From NCBI RefSeq assembly GCF_001540865.1, contig NC_033621.1:13498238-13562237 (forward strand): a stretch of DNA of 64,000 nt. Direction: 5' to 3'. This DNA is from Ananas comosus (lineage: Eukaryota > Streptophyta > Magnoliopsida > Poales > Bromeliaceae). The position numbers and the translations under genes were made by a program. The notes under the pieces were generated by a model, which saw only the letters and a program-made list of their open reading frames with translations, was not told the DNA's origin and ran no database searches. This document shows, in pieces, positions 41,300-54,392 of the stretch; the first letter of the stretch is position 1; every line of letters begins with the position of its first letter.

Positions 41300-43790
41300 T
41301 GATATGACCAAAAACCGTACGTCCTTTTATCAATTGATACTCAAATGGTTTCTCTACTCTGCGAAGCAGGGCCCAGCATTTGGTAAATGAAAAGTCTAAA
41401 AGTTTAACTCTACTTAAATGAGCTTTTAGGATTTGAAAGTTGAAGACTCCCATGTGGAGTTTTTACTTTAGCAAATGGGAATTATGATGAAAAACTATTA
41501 AGACTTTTTTAACTAGTTCAGTTTAAATAGCACTTTCAATGGAAGCTCTGGAGAGGAATACAATTGGTAAGGTAAGATGTTTTGATCGTTTGCTGTAGGG
41601 CCAGGAAAGGTGAGATGTTTTGATTGTTTGCTATAGGGCCAGGAACAGTAATGAAATAAGGGTAGCATTATTGTTTTCATGTGCAATGTGAATGCATGCC
41701 AGAGTATGACAGAGGATAAAATCTGTACGATGGGAGGCTAGTGTGGATCATCAATAAGTTATGCAGGGTCCAACTGAGGAGTCATACCACGTGGTTGGGG
41801 TCTTTAGCTGTCTTAGAAAAGGATCCTTCTGAAACTACAGTAGTGCTCAGTAAAAGAATCCCCCCAATAACCAACATCACCCCCCACAAAAAGAATTGGA
41901 CATGCATAATCTGCTCCTGAAAGAACATGCAAATGCTTGGAGTGGTACATGATATGATGTATGTTTGTCGGTATGTATCTATGTACTTTTATATGTATTT
42001 TGGTTTTCAGGTTGGTAGTTATATAAGCATTACATGCCTTGGTAGTTAACGGTTGATATTGTTCATAATTTGGTTATGGCACAACAATCAATTCCAAGTT
42101 GATGCACGCCAACACTGAATAATGGTTGATTACTTGATTTGGTCGTCGCATGAATTTAACATCATCCGTGCGATTGTGTTCCAAATTGATTACTGCAAAT
42201 TCTATTCCCGCTTAACAAAGTTATGCAATTGCTCGTATACATACTACAGTTTCTTATATTTCTTATGAGTTATTGTGTTAGCATGAAGTTGTAGAATGTA
42301 TTAATGTAAACAGCATTGTTTTATATGCTTTGATTTTCGAGTGGAGATTCTGAATATCATGCTACTCTATTGTTAAATGAATGTCGCGGTTTGAAACTGC
42401 GTAAATGTTAGTTTATTGTTAGATTTAAATTTTAGATGTGCATCTTCTTTATACCATTCTGTTGATAACTCAGTTGTGTGATTTACATTAGCAGAGCATA
42501 TAGACCTGGGCCAGGCAGTAATTTCTCATTCAATTGTCGCTCTCTTTGGTGAGCAAATTTGTGGGTGTGGTGGGGGAAACAAAGGGCATAGACAGGGTGG
42601 TAAGCATCACTATTCATCACTATTCATCATGTCTGGTAGTTGAAGTTGATAAGCACTAAAACAAGGACTAAAACAAGGATTGTTACTGGCTATCTACACG
42701 TGTGCTTGCGACAGCTAATTCTACCGATTTGAAAATGATATTTGCCTTTCGAAATGCGTTTTTTATTTTCTCGCAGCGCTTTAAAAAGTGTCGTTAGAGC
42801 ATAAGTAAAAGATTTTAAATTAGGGATCTATTTTGTGACATTTGGGAGCGTAGTTTTGATTCGAGTATTGCATGCTTAGAAGGCTTTTTATTTATCGAAT
42901 GCTTGATTGTGCCTCTATGTTTTAGCTACTCCTAGCATTTCCAGTGCGGTGAGGTTTTTATTCCACTCTCACTCATTTTTGGCCTGGAAATATTTCAGAC
43001 CTCTTTTTATGTGTAGTTGGTCTCTTTTCGCATCCTAAGTTAGAAGTCTTTTTTTTTCCCTTTTTTTTGGGATAAATTACAGTTTTGATCCTCAAACAAT
43101 GGAGCGTACAACATTTTAGTCTCGAAATTTTAATTTATTGAAATTTCTGGCTCGAGTTTTCTAAATTATTGTAGTTAAATTGTACGACTCTATTTTTTTT
43201 GACCAGAGTAATGTTGTGCTTGATAATGTAACAATAATTAAAATGATGTATTACTTCTACATTAGTAATTAGGATTTGATTATAAAAATTTAGAAAGCCT
43301 GAGTCAGAAATAACAACGAATTAAACTTTTGGGAATTAAACTATTACACGTGTTATTATTTGAAGACCGAAAGTGTAATTTACATTTTTTCTTTCACAAA
43401 GTGAAAAAAATAAATTGTGCATGATAATTCGAACCAAACACGTCCTTAGGATGGCATTTCTTTCATTGACTGTATTTCTCTCCTTATGCATCCTTATTGT
43501 TCTGTTTTTGTTGTCGCTTAATTATTCCTTTTCAATTGGATAATTGGTGAACCAGAAAAAAAAAAAATGAAAATGTGTAACGATTTTACACGGAGGCTTC
43601 TGGAATCATCGCAATGATTGTCTCAGTACAACTGCAGGGGTGGTTAAAACGTATATGTCTATTAACCTACCATGAGCAGCTTTCATGAAAGGTAAGTCAA
43701 AACTCCTTCAGTTGTACTCAGGTTTTTTCCTGCCTCCCTCTTTTTATATGCATGGTTTGGTTGCTAAAAATATTATTTTTATATATATTA
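41300..43790. other. Intergenic, no gene seen
   Basis: It includes small direct repeats (GTAAGGTAAGATGTTTTGAT / GAAAGGTGAGATGTTTTGAT near 41570-41610; CATCACTATTCATCACTATTC near 42605) but no conserved frame or RNA gene. Confidence 0.5.
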
Positions 43791-43795
43791 TAAAT

Positions 43796-44029
43796 AGAAC
43801 TAAGCTGAAATGCTACCAATAGCACCAAGTTGTTGCTGCTATTAGGTTTTCGGGCCCTTGAATAAAGAAGTATACGGTTAGCATGATGTAGGGATCCTGT
43901 AGGGTTGAGTGAGTTGTTGGTTGAATTGTATAAACTAACGGATAAAAATAGTTAAAGGGTTAAATTTAACGGCGAAAAATTTGGTAGCATCAAGTGCTTG
44001 GTGCTATCGATAGTATCTCAGTCGGACTC
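43796..44029 (-). mobile_element. MITE family 1, copy e
   Basis: It runs from GAACTAAGCTGAAATGCTACC to ATCTCAGTCGGACTC, with GTAGGGTTGAGTGAGTTGTTGG inside: the reverse complement of the family. It is AT-flanked and more diverged than the ARF-intron copies. Confidence 0.78.
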
Positions 44030-45812
44030 TTATAAATAATTCAAAAGTGCTTTAAATGTTTCACTTTTGGCAGTTACAACTACAATTTTACAGTATAAAA
44101 AATAAAAAAATTGAGAGTATTTTTGAATATTTTTGAATATTTTTTAGTATGACAATGATAGTTTTAGTCACAACATTACTAAACTGAGCCTTAAAAGAGA
44201 TAGCCAACCGAGAGTTTTGGCAATTGGCTTTAGCAATAACTGCTTATAATGTATTGTTTAATGATAGAAATATTCGTTGCTTCTGCTGCTATAAAAATTA
44301 GAATTCAAAATATGAGGGCTAAAAAGTCAAAAAAAATCTAATCTGAACTTTTACTTTGCTACAGTAGAAGAATTTTAATATACTCTTCTATTTTTTTTGA
44401 AGAGAATTGCTACTTATACGTCCCTAAGTGGGCTGTAATTTTGTAAATCTTATACCCATCTATCTAGAGTATATAGACATTATTTTTTATAAGGCTAATG
44501 TGAAATTAATAGTTCTTGGATTTATAGGATGTAAGATTTTAAATTTCTTTTTAGGTATTTTTTAACAGCACAATTCACAAAGTACTCTATGCTCTAACAG
44601 CAAGGTCAAAAACAAATGTGTATAAAAATGAATAGAGAGTTCGAGATAATGCATGCATTTAGGAAAATAGGGTGCTCCAAATTTGTGCTCTGTTTCAAAG
44701 GAGGCTCTATTAGCAAACATATGTGTATGCCCCTTTTGTACTCTGTAGCAACACAGTTGTATTACTTCCCTCTCTAACAGTTAGTTCAACTATTAAATGC
44801 ATCACTTCTTAGGGTTTGTTTTGGATTGCGGAATATATGTGTTGCGCGCAATAGAAAAGTACCATATAAATTATATTATTTATTTTTATAGAGAATAGCA
44901 TGTATTGTAAATCACACTGATTCGATTAAGATATAATTTGCAGTCCCATTAAGAAATATAAAAACATATCTTTGTGTCTGGTCCTTCAAATTCTTTTTCA
45001 TCGAATAGCATTATGTAGTTCTTAATACTAAATGATCTTATGGATTCGAGTGACACAGTTTTTGCCTTATGGAGTGAGCCCCTCACCACAGTTGTGACCC
45101 TAAACACAAATCTAAGAGGAAGTTTGAACATAAATATCATTATTTCGAAATTAGTAAGCGTAGTATGAAAATTTTCAGATGTGACGGAAAATTTTTCCTC
45201 AAAAATAGAGGTGCTCACAAGCAACAGCACTTATTAGTCCTTTGACATCCTAACTAAATGCATGTATATATCACAACAGATACATTCAACTATATCTCTC
45301 TCTATTGCAACAAGCACACAACAACCACATACACATCACATTTATGTCTCATTTGCAATGGAACAGTGACCACTCAGTTTCTCTCCAGTTGTGTTGTTGC
45401 TATTGTGGTGCGCCTCTACACTGTGATGGCTAAAAGTATCATTTTTATATTATAATATAAAAGAGTAGTTATATGATGGTTAAAGCATCTACTTTGAAAA
45501 GCCAAATTTTAAAACGCTTTCAATTTTTCTTCCTTTTTATGCTATAAAATTGCGACGTCCACCGCCATTGGAGAAGTTGGTTGAAGGAAAGATTATAAGC
45601 ACCGTGAAATTTTTGGATATTTCAAAGCACAACAATACCATTGAAAAAATTCGAAACGGCTTTTAATTTTTCCTTCTTTTATACTGTGCATACCTCCGGA
45701 GACAGTTACGGTCGCAATTTTAGAGTTAAAATGAAGAAAAAATTATTAACGCTTTTAAATATTGTTCAATATAGAAATAATAATTTTAGCCACCGCATTA
45801 CTGAACTAGGCC
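44030..45812. other. Intergenic with two related MITE-like pieces
   Basis: TTTTAGTCACAACATTACTAAACTGAGCCTTA (44155-44190) and TTTTAGCCACCGCATTACTGAACTAGGCCTTA (45785-45816) are homologous, as are nearby TATAAAAATT/TTTAAATATTG words. They look like ends of one MITE family. The second piece runs into the 3' end of the gene at 45813. No other gene is seen. Confidence 0.5.
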
Positions 45813-47226
45813 TTAACCTAGTATCCAACCTCTCCTTTTCTCGACCCCTTTCCTCCATTCGTCCTTGTCGGACCGCTTCCATCGCGCCAGCTGGAGCAGC
45901 AGGTGGCCAATCCGCGGCCGCCACCTAAGCGCGCCGCCTCGATTCGCGTGCTCCACGACACTCCTCAGTTGATCCCTGCTCTCCTCTCCAATTGCAATGG
46001 CGTTGGGGGGAGGAGGCGGCCTAATGCAGGTTGTTTTTCTACCGTCCCACAGCGCAGTTCCATTTTCCTCGAACTTGATTGATATGAATGAATCTACATA
46101 TGTAAAAAAAGAAAAAACAAAAACAAATGTTTTAGAGGGAACGAGTTAATTTAGGTGATCAAATACATAAATATATACATGTTCTTGGCTTAAAAATTAG
46201 GATAAAAAAAACGTCCTTGAACTTTAGATAAGTTGCGTCAATTATCATCCTGCACTTTGTTATTATTTCAAATAGATCCTTGGATAATTTAGATAGTAAA
46301 ATTTTACTAAAATGAGTTGGCATATTATTTTGTTCCGCTTCTCAATGTCTTTTTAATATGTAGCTCAAAATATAGATAAAAAACTAAGACCTTTGAATCT
46401 CCTATTTTCAAAATTAATACTATCGAAGTTGATAGTTTGTGGAGTAATTATGTTTAATTTGTATGATTTTATCGGATTAACTTATAATTAGTAAGTTCAT
46501 TTGCCAACTAATTATGTTTGCAAAGTTTTATAACTGAACTCAACAATTAATCATTTCAAATAGTTGTACCTATTTGAAATAATGGCAAAATGTAGGAAGG
46601 TAATTGATGAAAATTTTAATATAAGTGAGTTTTGTAAAATTTAGCCTAAAATATAATAACTTATTATTATTATTATTATTATTATTTTAACAAACAAAGT
46701 AAAGCCTCAAATGAAATTAAGATGTTAATTACATATATAACAATGTCCAATAATGTGACAATGTTAAGTAATTTGTACTCTACTTGAATGAATAGAATAA
46801 AGGTATATATTCTTTGCATATACTTAGATACTGAATGCTGAATTTAAATTTTTTAAAAAATGCTAATTAAAATCTTATAAAAAATCTCCTGTGAATTTTA
46901 TTATAAGTAACTATGGAAAAATTTGTGACGAAATAACTACCATCGAGGCTCGCGATCGAACCTTCGCCGGATTTGTGGTCGGATCCGTGTTTTCGCGGCT
47001 CGGGTCGGTGCAGAAATGAGCTCAGAGCAAACACTTTGGGCAGGGTTATGCTGGGCTTCTTCCTGAGGACTCTGGAGCACTTCTTGGCCTCCTTGTTAGG
47101 AGGAGTTTGGCTTTTTTTAGAAGCCAAAATGAGAAGCTTCTCTTTCAAGCAAATTGCACATATGCCTACTACTACTTCCCTGGGGTGGAAGTAGCAACAT
47201 GACTTATTTTCTATGTAGCAGTTCAT
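45813..47226 (-). CDS. Uncharacterised plant protein with N-terminal Cys-rich motif, two exons
   Basis: Exon 1 is 47226-46941 and exon 2 is 46093-45813; the intron begins GTAGTT and ends TATGTAG. Phases match and give 188 residues. The start carries CCYFHPREVVVGICAICLKEKL, with paired cysteines (C-x2-C) and a histidine that could bind metal. It continues with VFALSSFLHRPE, then GEGSIASLDDSFISIKFEEN across the splice junction, and RWRPRIGHLLLQLARWKRSD near the end. I recall plant proteins of unknown function with this layout, but no name. Relatives, as I recall them, continue past RRGW with a few basic residues; here the frame stops at RRGWILG where a MITE-like end begins, so the last residues may have been replaced by an insertion. 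Upstream are (GA)n and poly(T) tracts of a possible leader. Exon 2 cannot be found by ATG-to-stop scanning. Confidence 0.75.
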
Positions 47227-47233
47227 TTATGTA

Positions 47234-47236
<3 letters not shown>

Positions 47237-47272
<36 letters not shown>
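47237..47272. repeat. (GA)n microsatellite in the leader region of the minus-strand gene
   Basis: About 17 GA repeats, i.e. (TC)n on the transcribed strand, start about 10 bp before the ATG at 47226. A poly(T)/poly(A) tract lies at 47350-47375. Confidence 0.9.
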
Positions 47273-47275
<3 letters not shown>

Positions 47276-47399
47276 CTCAGAGAAGTAGAGGAGGGGAAGA
47301 AAATATATAAGCAAGAAAAAGATGTACTACTGGCCTTTTGGCTTTTGGCTTTTTTTTTTTTTTTTTTTTTTTTTTGGTTCAAGCAGAAGACGGCAGACC

Positions 47400-48780
47400 A
47401 GATGCTCATGGTTCTCTTTTTAGGTTGAATATTGCATGACTACCAGAGAAAAGGACAAGAAGTAGATTAGGGAGGCTTCAAATCGCTCTATCTCTCATAG
47501 AACAGATCTAGTAGATAAATAATTGATCATCTTATAGTATTATACTATGCATCACTGTCATTTCTATAAGTCTCATTTATCCGTGTCGGACACAAGTGAA
47601 CGCTATATGCGACCTTTGTACATTGATCTATGATGCATCCCATTAACAATATACATGATTTTTTCTATTTTACTTCTTTAATACATATATAATGCAGGAT
47701 GATTTATATTTTTAGTTCTTTTTACTTTTTGTAATGAATGTATATAAATTTTTTAATAATATAAATATATTATATATGGTGGAGAATATTTTTTCTTGAT
47801 TCATATGAACTATCAATAAGAATTTTATTAAACTTTATTCGTATAAAAGAATGCAACAATATTTTATCCAATTTAATATTTTATATATAATTATATATAT
47901 TATTATTATAATAATAATGTTATATTTTATTAGCGGTGTTCATATTAGATCCATGTTCTTAGTTTTTGAAAGCTTTTGAGTCGTTATGATCCAGTTGCGT
48001 CATGTCTCGTGTCCTATATCTATGTCTGTATCCATGATGAATATATACAATATAGCTAGATTTTTTTTTTCATATATAGCCCATACAAATATATAAAATT
48101 AGACAAATATATTTGTGTAGAGCTACTATAATTTCGGAAGGATAAAATAGTTAATGCTTTTGACTTTTCATTTCTTAGATCAAGAATTGTAAGTTGGGAT
48201 CATAGTAGCCCTCTTCGGATTTAGAAAAATAATGTTAATGCAAAGACTAGAGAATAATCGAAGAGTTGATCTAAGGGTTAAAAAATTAAAAGTATATGAG
48301 TGGTACTTTTAGAAGCACCACAGTTGGACTCAATATATCTGTAAAGTTTAGATTTGTGCGCATATATATACCATCAAATTTCATATTTATTTGTGTGTTT
48401 CCAAAGTATTAAATAAAGATTTATGTATATATATATATGCCCTGAGAGGCATGTGCGCAAATGATCAAGGTTTTTGTGGGTTTGGGAAATATACTTGTAT
48501 TTAATTACCAAATTTGTTGGAGAATGTATGCAATTTTTCATATTTGCAGGGGTAAAAAGGGAAATTACCCTACCACACATGAATAGGAGTGTGTGTACAT
48601 AATATGTACAGGGATTGGTATTTATAAGGGGTTTGAAGTGGATAGCTCACTACTTAATGAGCCAAGGCAAAATGTATACTTCTTTTCCGTGATCCTAACT
48701 ATGCGTGAGATGTGTACAAACTAGGATATTATTTGTGGTACCAACTATTTATTTATTTGCTTATTTATTTTCTTATTTAT
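47400..48780. other. AT-rich intergenic DNA, no gene seen
   Basis: Only A/T low complexity and short (TA)n tracts. 48090-48320 (GTAGAGCTACTATAATTTCGG ... GTGGTACTTTTAGAAGCACCA) has MITE-like ends related to family 1. Confidence 0.45.
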
Positions 48781-48782
48781 TT

Positions 48783-49105
48783 ATAGGTAAATTTCAAATA
48801 CCACCACTATAAAATTAATGTCCTTCGATTTTATTTTTATCTTTTCGTCAGTTTTTTCGTTAATATTTCGTTAAATTATATACAAAAAAACTTCAGATAC
48901 CCTATCTAGATTTATCAAATATTCACTTTAGTATCCTTTAGTTTTAACTTTGTTACCGATTTAACGAAAAAAATTAGTAAAATTTATAATAAAAAGATAA
49001 AAATAAAACAACATGATACTAAATTGATATACTTTAAGCCACAGACTACTAAAGTCAAAAAATGTAAAATCACGGGAATGGTATTTGAAGCTTTCTCTTT
49101 ATTTA
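48783..49105. mobile_element. MITE family 3, copy
   Basis: It opens TAGGTAAATTTCAAATACCACCA, carries CCGATTTAACGAAAAAAATTAG inside, and closes CGGGAATGGTATTTGAAGCTTTC; the ends are inverted repeats. The same arrangement occurs at 52797-53150 and 59910-60275. Confidence 0.75.
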
Positions 49106-49429
49106 TTTATATTTATTCCATGCCTTAATGAGTTGCTTCTTTTTAGCCGTTATTATGGTTTGAAGTTTATGCTACCTAACTAAATTTTTTATGGAGTGCA
49201 ATTACTCAATTCAAAGATGTCTGGTGTGGACCTGGAGTAATTAATTTTGTACAATTTTGATTAATAGGTTGAATTTACTAGTTTCTATATAGAAAAAAAA
49301 TTAGATATTCACCGCACAGATTTTAATATGGGTAAACTTTAATTTATCATATTTTTACTTTACCATTCTATGAGCTAAAAATTTTTATTTTGTAACTCTG
49401 TAATTTTGTCTCTGTTTCACAACATATAA

Positions 49430-49660
49430 CGGCACGACCCGTTTACAATAATAACTCGTTAGATCCAAACCACCGGCCCAAAATATTTAAGCCTTGATGA
49501 TCCGTTGGTGTAGCACTTTGTCTTGCATAGTACTTAGCTATATCACTTCCGGCTGGTATTTGACTCTGATACCAATTATAACGATCCGACCCACTAGCAA
49601 CAATAACTCTTTGGATCCAAATCATCGACCCAAAATGTTTAAGTCCAGTTATTATTACTA
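49430..49660. repeat. Two direct copies of a GACCC(A/G) repeat
   Basis: CACGACCCGTTTACAATAATAACTC...GGCCCAAAATATTTAAG and CCGACCCACTAGCAACAATAACTC...GACCCAAAATGTTTAAG are imperfect copies about 140 bp apart, with TGATACCAATTATAACG between. It is a dispersed plant repeat, not a gene. Confidence 0.65.
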
Positions 49661-49740
49661 GTGTGCGAGATCTTTTATAAACTGATCTAAATCAGTATTC
49701 CATCCGATGTAAAACTATTAGGGCGTCACACTATATGTTA

Positions 49741-50000
49741 TTTGTTGTGCCACTCTGTCTAGTCTCATGTTGGGGAGACTCAAACTCGATCCCTGCGTGA
49801 GGGGGTTCGGTAGGGCGTTTATGGGGTGGGGTTTTTATTAGAGTATTTTTGGAGCCAAGAAAAATATAACTCCATAATTTTGTCTTTATTTCATTAAGGA
49901 ATATTTGTCGTGCCACTGTATCTAATCTCATGTAGGAGAAACTCGAGTTCGATCCCTCCGTGAGGGGGTTTGGTGCCACATTTATTAGGGTGGGGTTTTC
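49741..50000. repeat. Two direct copies of a GATCCCT.CGTGAGGGGGTT repeat
   Basis: GTGCCACT.T.TCTA.TCTCATGT, ACTCGA..TCGATCCCT and CGTGAGGGGGTT.GGT occur at about 49747-49815 and 49910-49978. A Pol III B-box-like TTCGATCCC is present, but there is no tRNA fold. Confidence 0.7.
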
Positions 50001-50132
50001 AGGGTATTTTCGTAGCCATTGCGTATTTTTTGTTAAAATAGTATGTCTCAAAAATTACACGCGCTTGAGTACCAATTATAAACTAGAAAAATACTACACT
50101 TCAGGATATTTTTATTTACCGACCGTCTCTAG

Positions 50133-50274
50133 AGCAAGTGGCAAAATGCTTGGTGATTGATATCCGAAGTCCCAAGTTCGAATCTTAATTGATTCACATT
50201 TCCAGCTAAGTTTATTTCTAAATAAAATAAACGAAGCGGATAGCGTGTTACCTATCTCTCAAAAGAAAAAAAAA
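50133..50274 (+). mobile_element. tRNA-derived SINE, second member
   Basis: GCAAAATGCTTGGTGATTGATATCC (A box), AGTTCGAATCTT (B box), CACATTTCCAGCTAAGTTTATTTCTAAATAAAATAAACGAAGCGG and CTCTCAAAAG...A-tail match the SINE at 12003-12141. No clear target duplication was found. Confidence 0.82.
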
Positions 50275-51450
50275 ATCTATTATTTTGTGGTTCATAAAAT
50301 GTAATCACTATATTACTCTGTGGTTTGTAAATTATAGTTACATAATATTCCACTTAATGGCAAATCTTTACAAAAATATAAAAAATAAAGTCACGAGATA
50401 GTAAAGTAGTACTTTTAATTAAACCATAGAGTAACAAAATTAATGAAAATTTGCTAAATCACAGAAATACAAATTAAAACTATCATTTTGAATATTTGAC
50501 CAGTTCTTGTAAACCGATCGCTTGCTTGACCAGACTTTTAAATTTTTTTCCTTTTTACCTCGAAAAAGATCAAATGCACTAAAAATAAAGTCACGATCAA
50601 GCAAACTAGTATTTTTTTAAACATCAGAGCGACAAAATAGAAATTTTCTAAACCACGGAAGGGCAAATTGAAGTTATCACTTTAAATATTTGCCTAGTTC
50701 TTGTCAAATGATTGCTTACCCGACCCGTACTAAACCACTTCTTTACTTCAAAAAAATCAGATTCATTTATTAAAATCTGTTCAAACTCAAAAAACCTGGA
50801 GTCGTGCTATGTGCTCAGAAATCAAAGGGCTTATTCAGTTCTCCGACATTGAGAAAAAAAAAAAAAAGAACTTTTTTAAAAGCTTAAAACATTTTATTTA
50901 GATGCAATATTATGTGTCAACTCTTCTCGCTTTTATTTGATTTTTTTTTTAAAAAAAAATCATATTAAAGGCTAGGAATGCAAATAGATTGCGGAACTTC
51001 CGTTCCGACCCGCTCTAAATGAGACGATAAATGAGGGTCAAAATTTTAAAAATAATTATAATCCACTCTGTATCTGTCCCCATCAGCTAAAAAAAGAGAA
51101 CGGAAAGTGAGGGACCTCCTTTTTTTTTTGATATGCTTCTATATATTTTCCAAAAATTTGTCAAAAAATCTGTATTATGTGTCCTAATCTGCCCCAAATA
51201 AAGCAGCAAATGGGGGCAAATAATGGGATGAAGTTAAACCCCCTCCAAATCCGCCTCTCTGCTAAGGAAACAGGATAGGAGGTGGGAGAGATCTGTTCCT
51301 GGATTCGCCTTGTTTACATCCCTATTAAAGAATTGATGGTTGATATTTGAGGTAAGTTTGAAGCCTAATTGTTTTATAATTTTAGTTGAATTTTCAAAAA
51401 AAAAAAAGAGAAGGTAGTTTGCTATCTTTCTCTCTATGAAAAAAAAAGAT
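50275..51450. other. Intergenic with diverged family 3-like sequence
   Basis: ATTACTCTGTGGTTTGTAAA (50310) and AAATCACAGAAATACAAATT (50456) suggest an eroded MITE of family 3. The rest, including G-rich 51180-51310, shows no gene. Confidence 0.4.
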
Positions 51451-51755
51451 AAACTTTAATTTGCACCCCTGTAGTTTCACTTATTCACTTTGTCACCCTT
51501 TGATTCAAAATATTATATTTAAATATCCTATGGTTTAATTTATTTTTTACTTTATCACCTTTTGGTTCAAAACTTGCATTTAACTAATATATGGTTACCA
51601 AAAAACTTTATTTTGCTATTTTATTGTATAGTAGATTTTTTTTGATAAAAATAAAGATAAAATCATATGCTAGCTAAGCACTATTTTTTTAATTATAGGA
51701 TGACAAAAATAAAAATAAGCTAAATCACAAGGTAACAAATTGAAGTTTACCCTAA
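51450..51755. mobile_element. MITE family 3-like copy
   Basis: The left end TAAACTTTAATTTGCACCCCTGTAG and right end AAATCACAAGGTAACAAATTGAAGTTTA are inverted repeats about 300 bp apart. Confidence 0.65.
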
Positions 51756-52796
51756 AAAAAAAAAAACATGGTCAATCTAAAAATAATTGATGAAATTATG
51801 AAATCATCATAGATTTCACACTTGATAGAAAACATAGGTTGTCCATTATAACATGAATGTATAAATTCTTAATAATCTTCCAACCCAGGTAAACATAGCT
51901 AGTTATTAATAAACTTATCATCCTAAAATATAAAATATAAAATATAAGATGGTGAAACAAACAATCCTTAAATTGAGGGGCATATTTCCTAATAACCTAT
52001 AGTTGAGGGGTTTCTCATACATTTTAATCTAAAATCTAACACTCTGTTTGTCCATGAAAAAAAAATATGGGAAGGCAAAGTAGTGATAAGTTGGCAATAA
52101 ATTAACTTCTACATTCATGAAAGATGAAAATGTATAAAATTTATCTAAATTGTAGCCCATTTCGATTTAACTATTTGATCTTTTAATAAAATTGATTGTG
52201 TTATTTAGCCTTTTAATTTTTTTGATATAAGCTATTTAATAGTTCTTTTGGTACAAATTTTAGGCATGTTATTTATTTAATGAAATTATAATTGCATAGA
52301 TTGTATGAAATATTCTAGTTAGACTCGTAAAAGTAAAAGATGCATTCAAAGTTTGAAGTTTAGGAGTCACTAAATGATTCAAATAAATTGATTAAAAAAA
52401 TCAGAAAGCAAAATTAAAATTTTTAAATATTAGATGGTTAGATTAAAATGAGTCTTAGTTCAGGCATGTTTTGTACATTTTTACTCATGGAATATTACAA
52501 ACTGATGAAACGGACGCCCCTGAAAAGAAAAGATAAAAATATACAAAATTTATAAAAACTATGGATCATTTTGAGTCGACTACCTGACCTTTCAAAAGTT
52601 TGATTTTATTATTTAATTTTTCAAATTGTTTGATTTGAGTCAGTCAATAGCAATTTGAATTCAAATTTAAGCTAATTGATTGTTTTAATAAATTTATAAA
52701 TATAAATTTTAAATGAACTACACTAACTATACCTACGAAGATAAATGACGTATTCAAAGTTTGAACTCAGAGCGACTCAAGTGAAACAAATTAAAG

Positions 52797-53150
52797 GAAA
52801 AACTTCAAAAGCCCTCCTGTGGTTTCGTAGTTTTTCACTTTGCCCCCCTGTGGTTTAAAATGTATCAATTTGTCCCCCTATAGTTTCTTTTTTCTCTTTT
52901 TCTTATCAATTTCATTATTTTTTTTTCAAATCAGTGATAAAGTTAAAATTAAAGGATACTAAAGTGAATATTTAATAAATCTAGATGGGTATCTGAAGTT
53001 TTTTGTATATAATTTAATGAAATATTAACGAAAAAACTACTGAAAAGATAAAAACGAAACCACGTGGGGGCAATTTGATACATTTTAAACCACAGGGGAG
53101 CAAAGTGAGAAACTACGAAATCACAGGGGAGGTTTTTGAAGTTTTCTCCA
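52797..53150. mobile_element. MITE family 3, well preserved copy
   Basis: The left arm GGAAAAACTTCAAAAGCCCTCCTGTGGTTTCGTAGTTTTTCACTTTG and the right arm, ending GAGGTTTTTGAAGTTTTCTCC, are long inverted repeats, with AAATGTATCAATTTG/CAATTTGATACATTTTAAACC further in. It is 350 bp and non-coding. This is the best template for the family. Confidence 0.85.
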
Positions 53151-53339
53151 AATTAAAAGTTGAGTAGTAAAATCAAAATTTTAAAAAATTAGATAGTAAA
53201 CTCAAAACGACTCATAGTTTAGATAAATTTCATACGTTTTTACCCAAAAAAATTGGAGAGGTCAAAGTTGAAGGATGTTTTTTATAATTTCTATAGTTGA
53301 GGGGCTATTCGTAAATCAGGTATCGAATCCAACTCCAAG

Positions 53340-53640
53340 GATTAAAGTATCCATCATGCGTATCGTGCTAATAAGATATCGGCACGATACAGCTGATGGC
53401 ACAACTCAAAACCCTCTATTCTTGAAATTAATAAATAATTTTTTCGATAAAATTTTAAAAAATTAATAAAAATACATAATAAATAATTAGCATATTTTAC
53501 TGTTAAAAAAAATAAATATTTTATATCATTACGCGTCGGCACATATATATTTTTTATAATCGACACATATCAATAAGACGTGACATGTACCGTATTATAT
53601 CATACTGATAAATTTTTGGCACGATTGTGTGCAAGACGCG
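53340..53640. repeat. Dispersed repeat (CGATACGG/GGCACG type), copy 2, inverted
   Basis: ATCGTGCTAATAAGATATCGGCACGATACAGCTGATGGCACAACTC is the inverted counterpart of 39370-39420. The rest follows 39160-39350 on the other strand. Confidence 0.65.
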
Positions 53641-53894
53641 ACTCTCTCACCGCGACTCTTTGTTGGCGGAGGTGTTTGGAGCTTCCCCAAAAAGCGATTC
53701 GTGGGATTGTGTGGAGAGAGAGAGAGAGAGAGGACGCACATGGGCCGGTGGGGGAGAACTCGGAGCCCACTCTCCCCACTGAGACGTTTACGTCGTAATA
53801 GTAGACACGGGCACAGCACAACTGGGCGAAGCAAAACACTGCAACGTGGCTCACTTCAATCCCCACGCATAAAAGTGAGGATTAACTCCAAACT

Positions 53895-53925
53895 AGTGAA
53901 ATACCCGCGCAATGCTGCAGATATA
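53895..53925 (-). mobile_element. Probable Helitron 3' terminus (minus strand)
   Basis: CTAGTGAAATACCCGCGCAATGCTGCAG: on the minus strand a GC-rich imperfect hairpin lies about 10 bp before a terminal CTAG. Same architecture as at 20271. The 5' end was not located. Confidence 0.5.
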
Positions 53926-54392
53926 AAAATATTTTTTTAATAAATTTTAGTTTTTTATATTTTTACATAATTTTATAAGTCTAATTATTAATTAAATAAA
54001 AATTATATAAAAATAATTTAATAGTTAATTTTATTTAAATAAAATTTATTAAAGCGGCAACTTATTTTATAAAGATTTATGTGAAAGAAGATTTGAGATG
54101 AATATATTAAAATAATTTTAAAAAAATAAATAGAAGAAAAATAAAATAATGGAATAATTTGTTTAATAAAATTAATTTTATTTATATACACACACGCACT
54201 ATATTTCTAAAATCTTACTCCTCAAAGTTAAATTCTGTATTTTTTTATACATCGATCAAATTAGATTTTATGATACGATTTATTACGTGTATTATTAATA
54301 ATATTAATTAATTATATTATATACAATATATATATATATATATATAGTAAATTGAGTACTATATATTATATAAATAATAAATCTATATCTTA

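Noticed and set aside
49760..49990. Possible tRNA genes suggested by TTCGATCCC boxes
   Set aside because: No acceptor stem or cloverleaf can be drawn; the boxes sit in a direct repeat.
53580..53940. Overlapping frames of 70-100 codons on both strands
   Set aside because: No conserved motif, (GA)n in the middle, and dispersed repeat sequence on the left.
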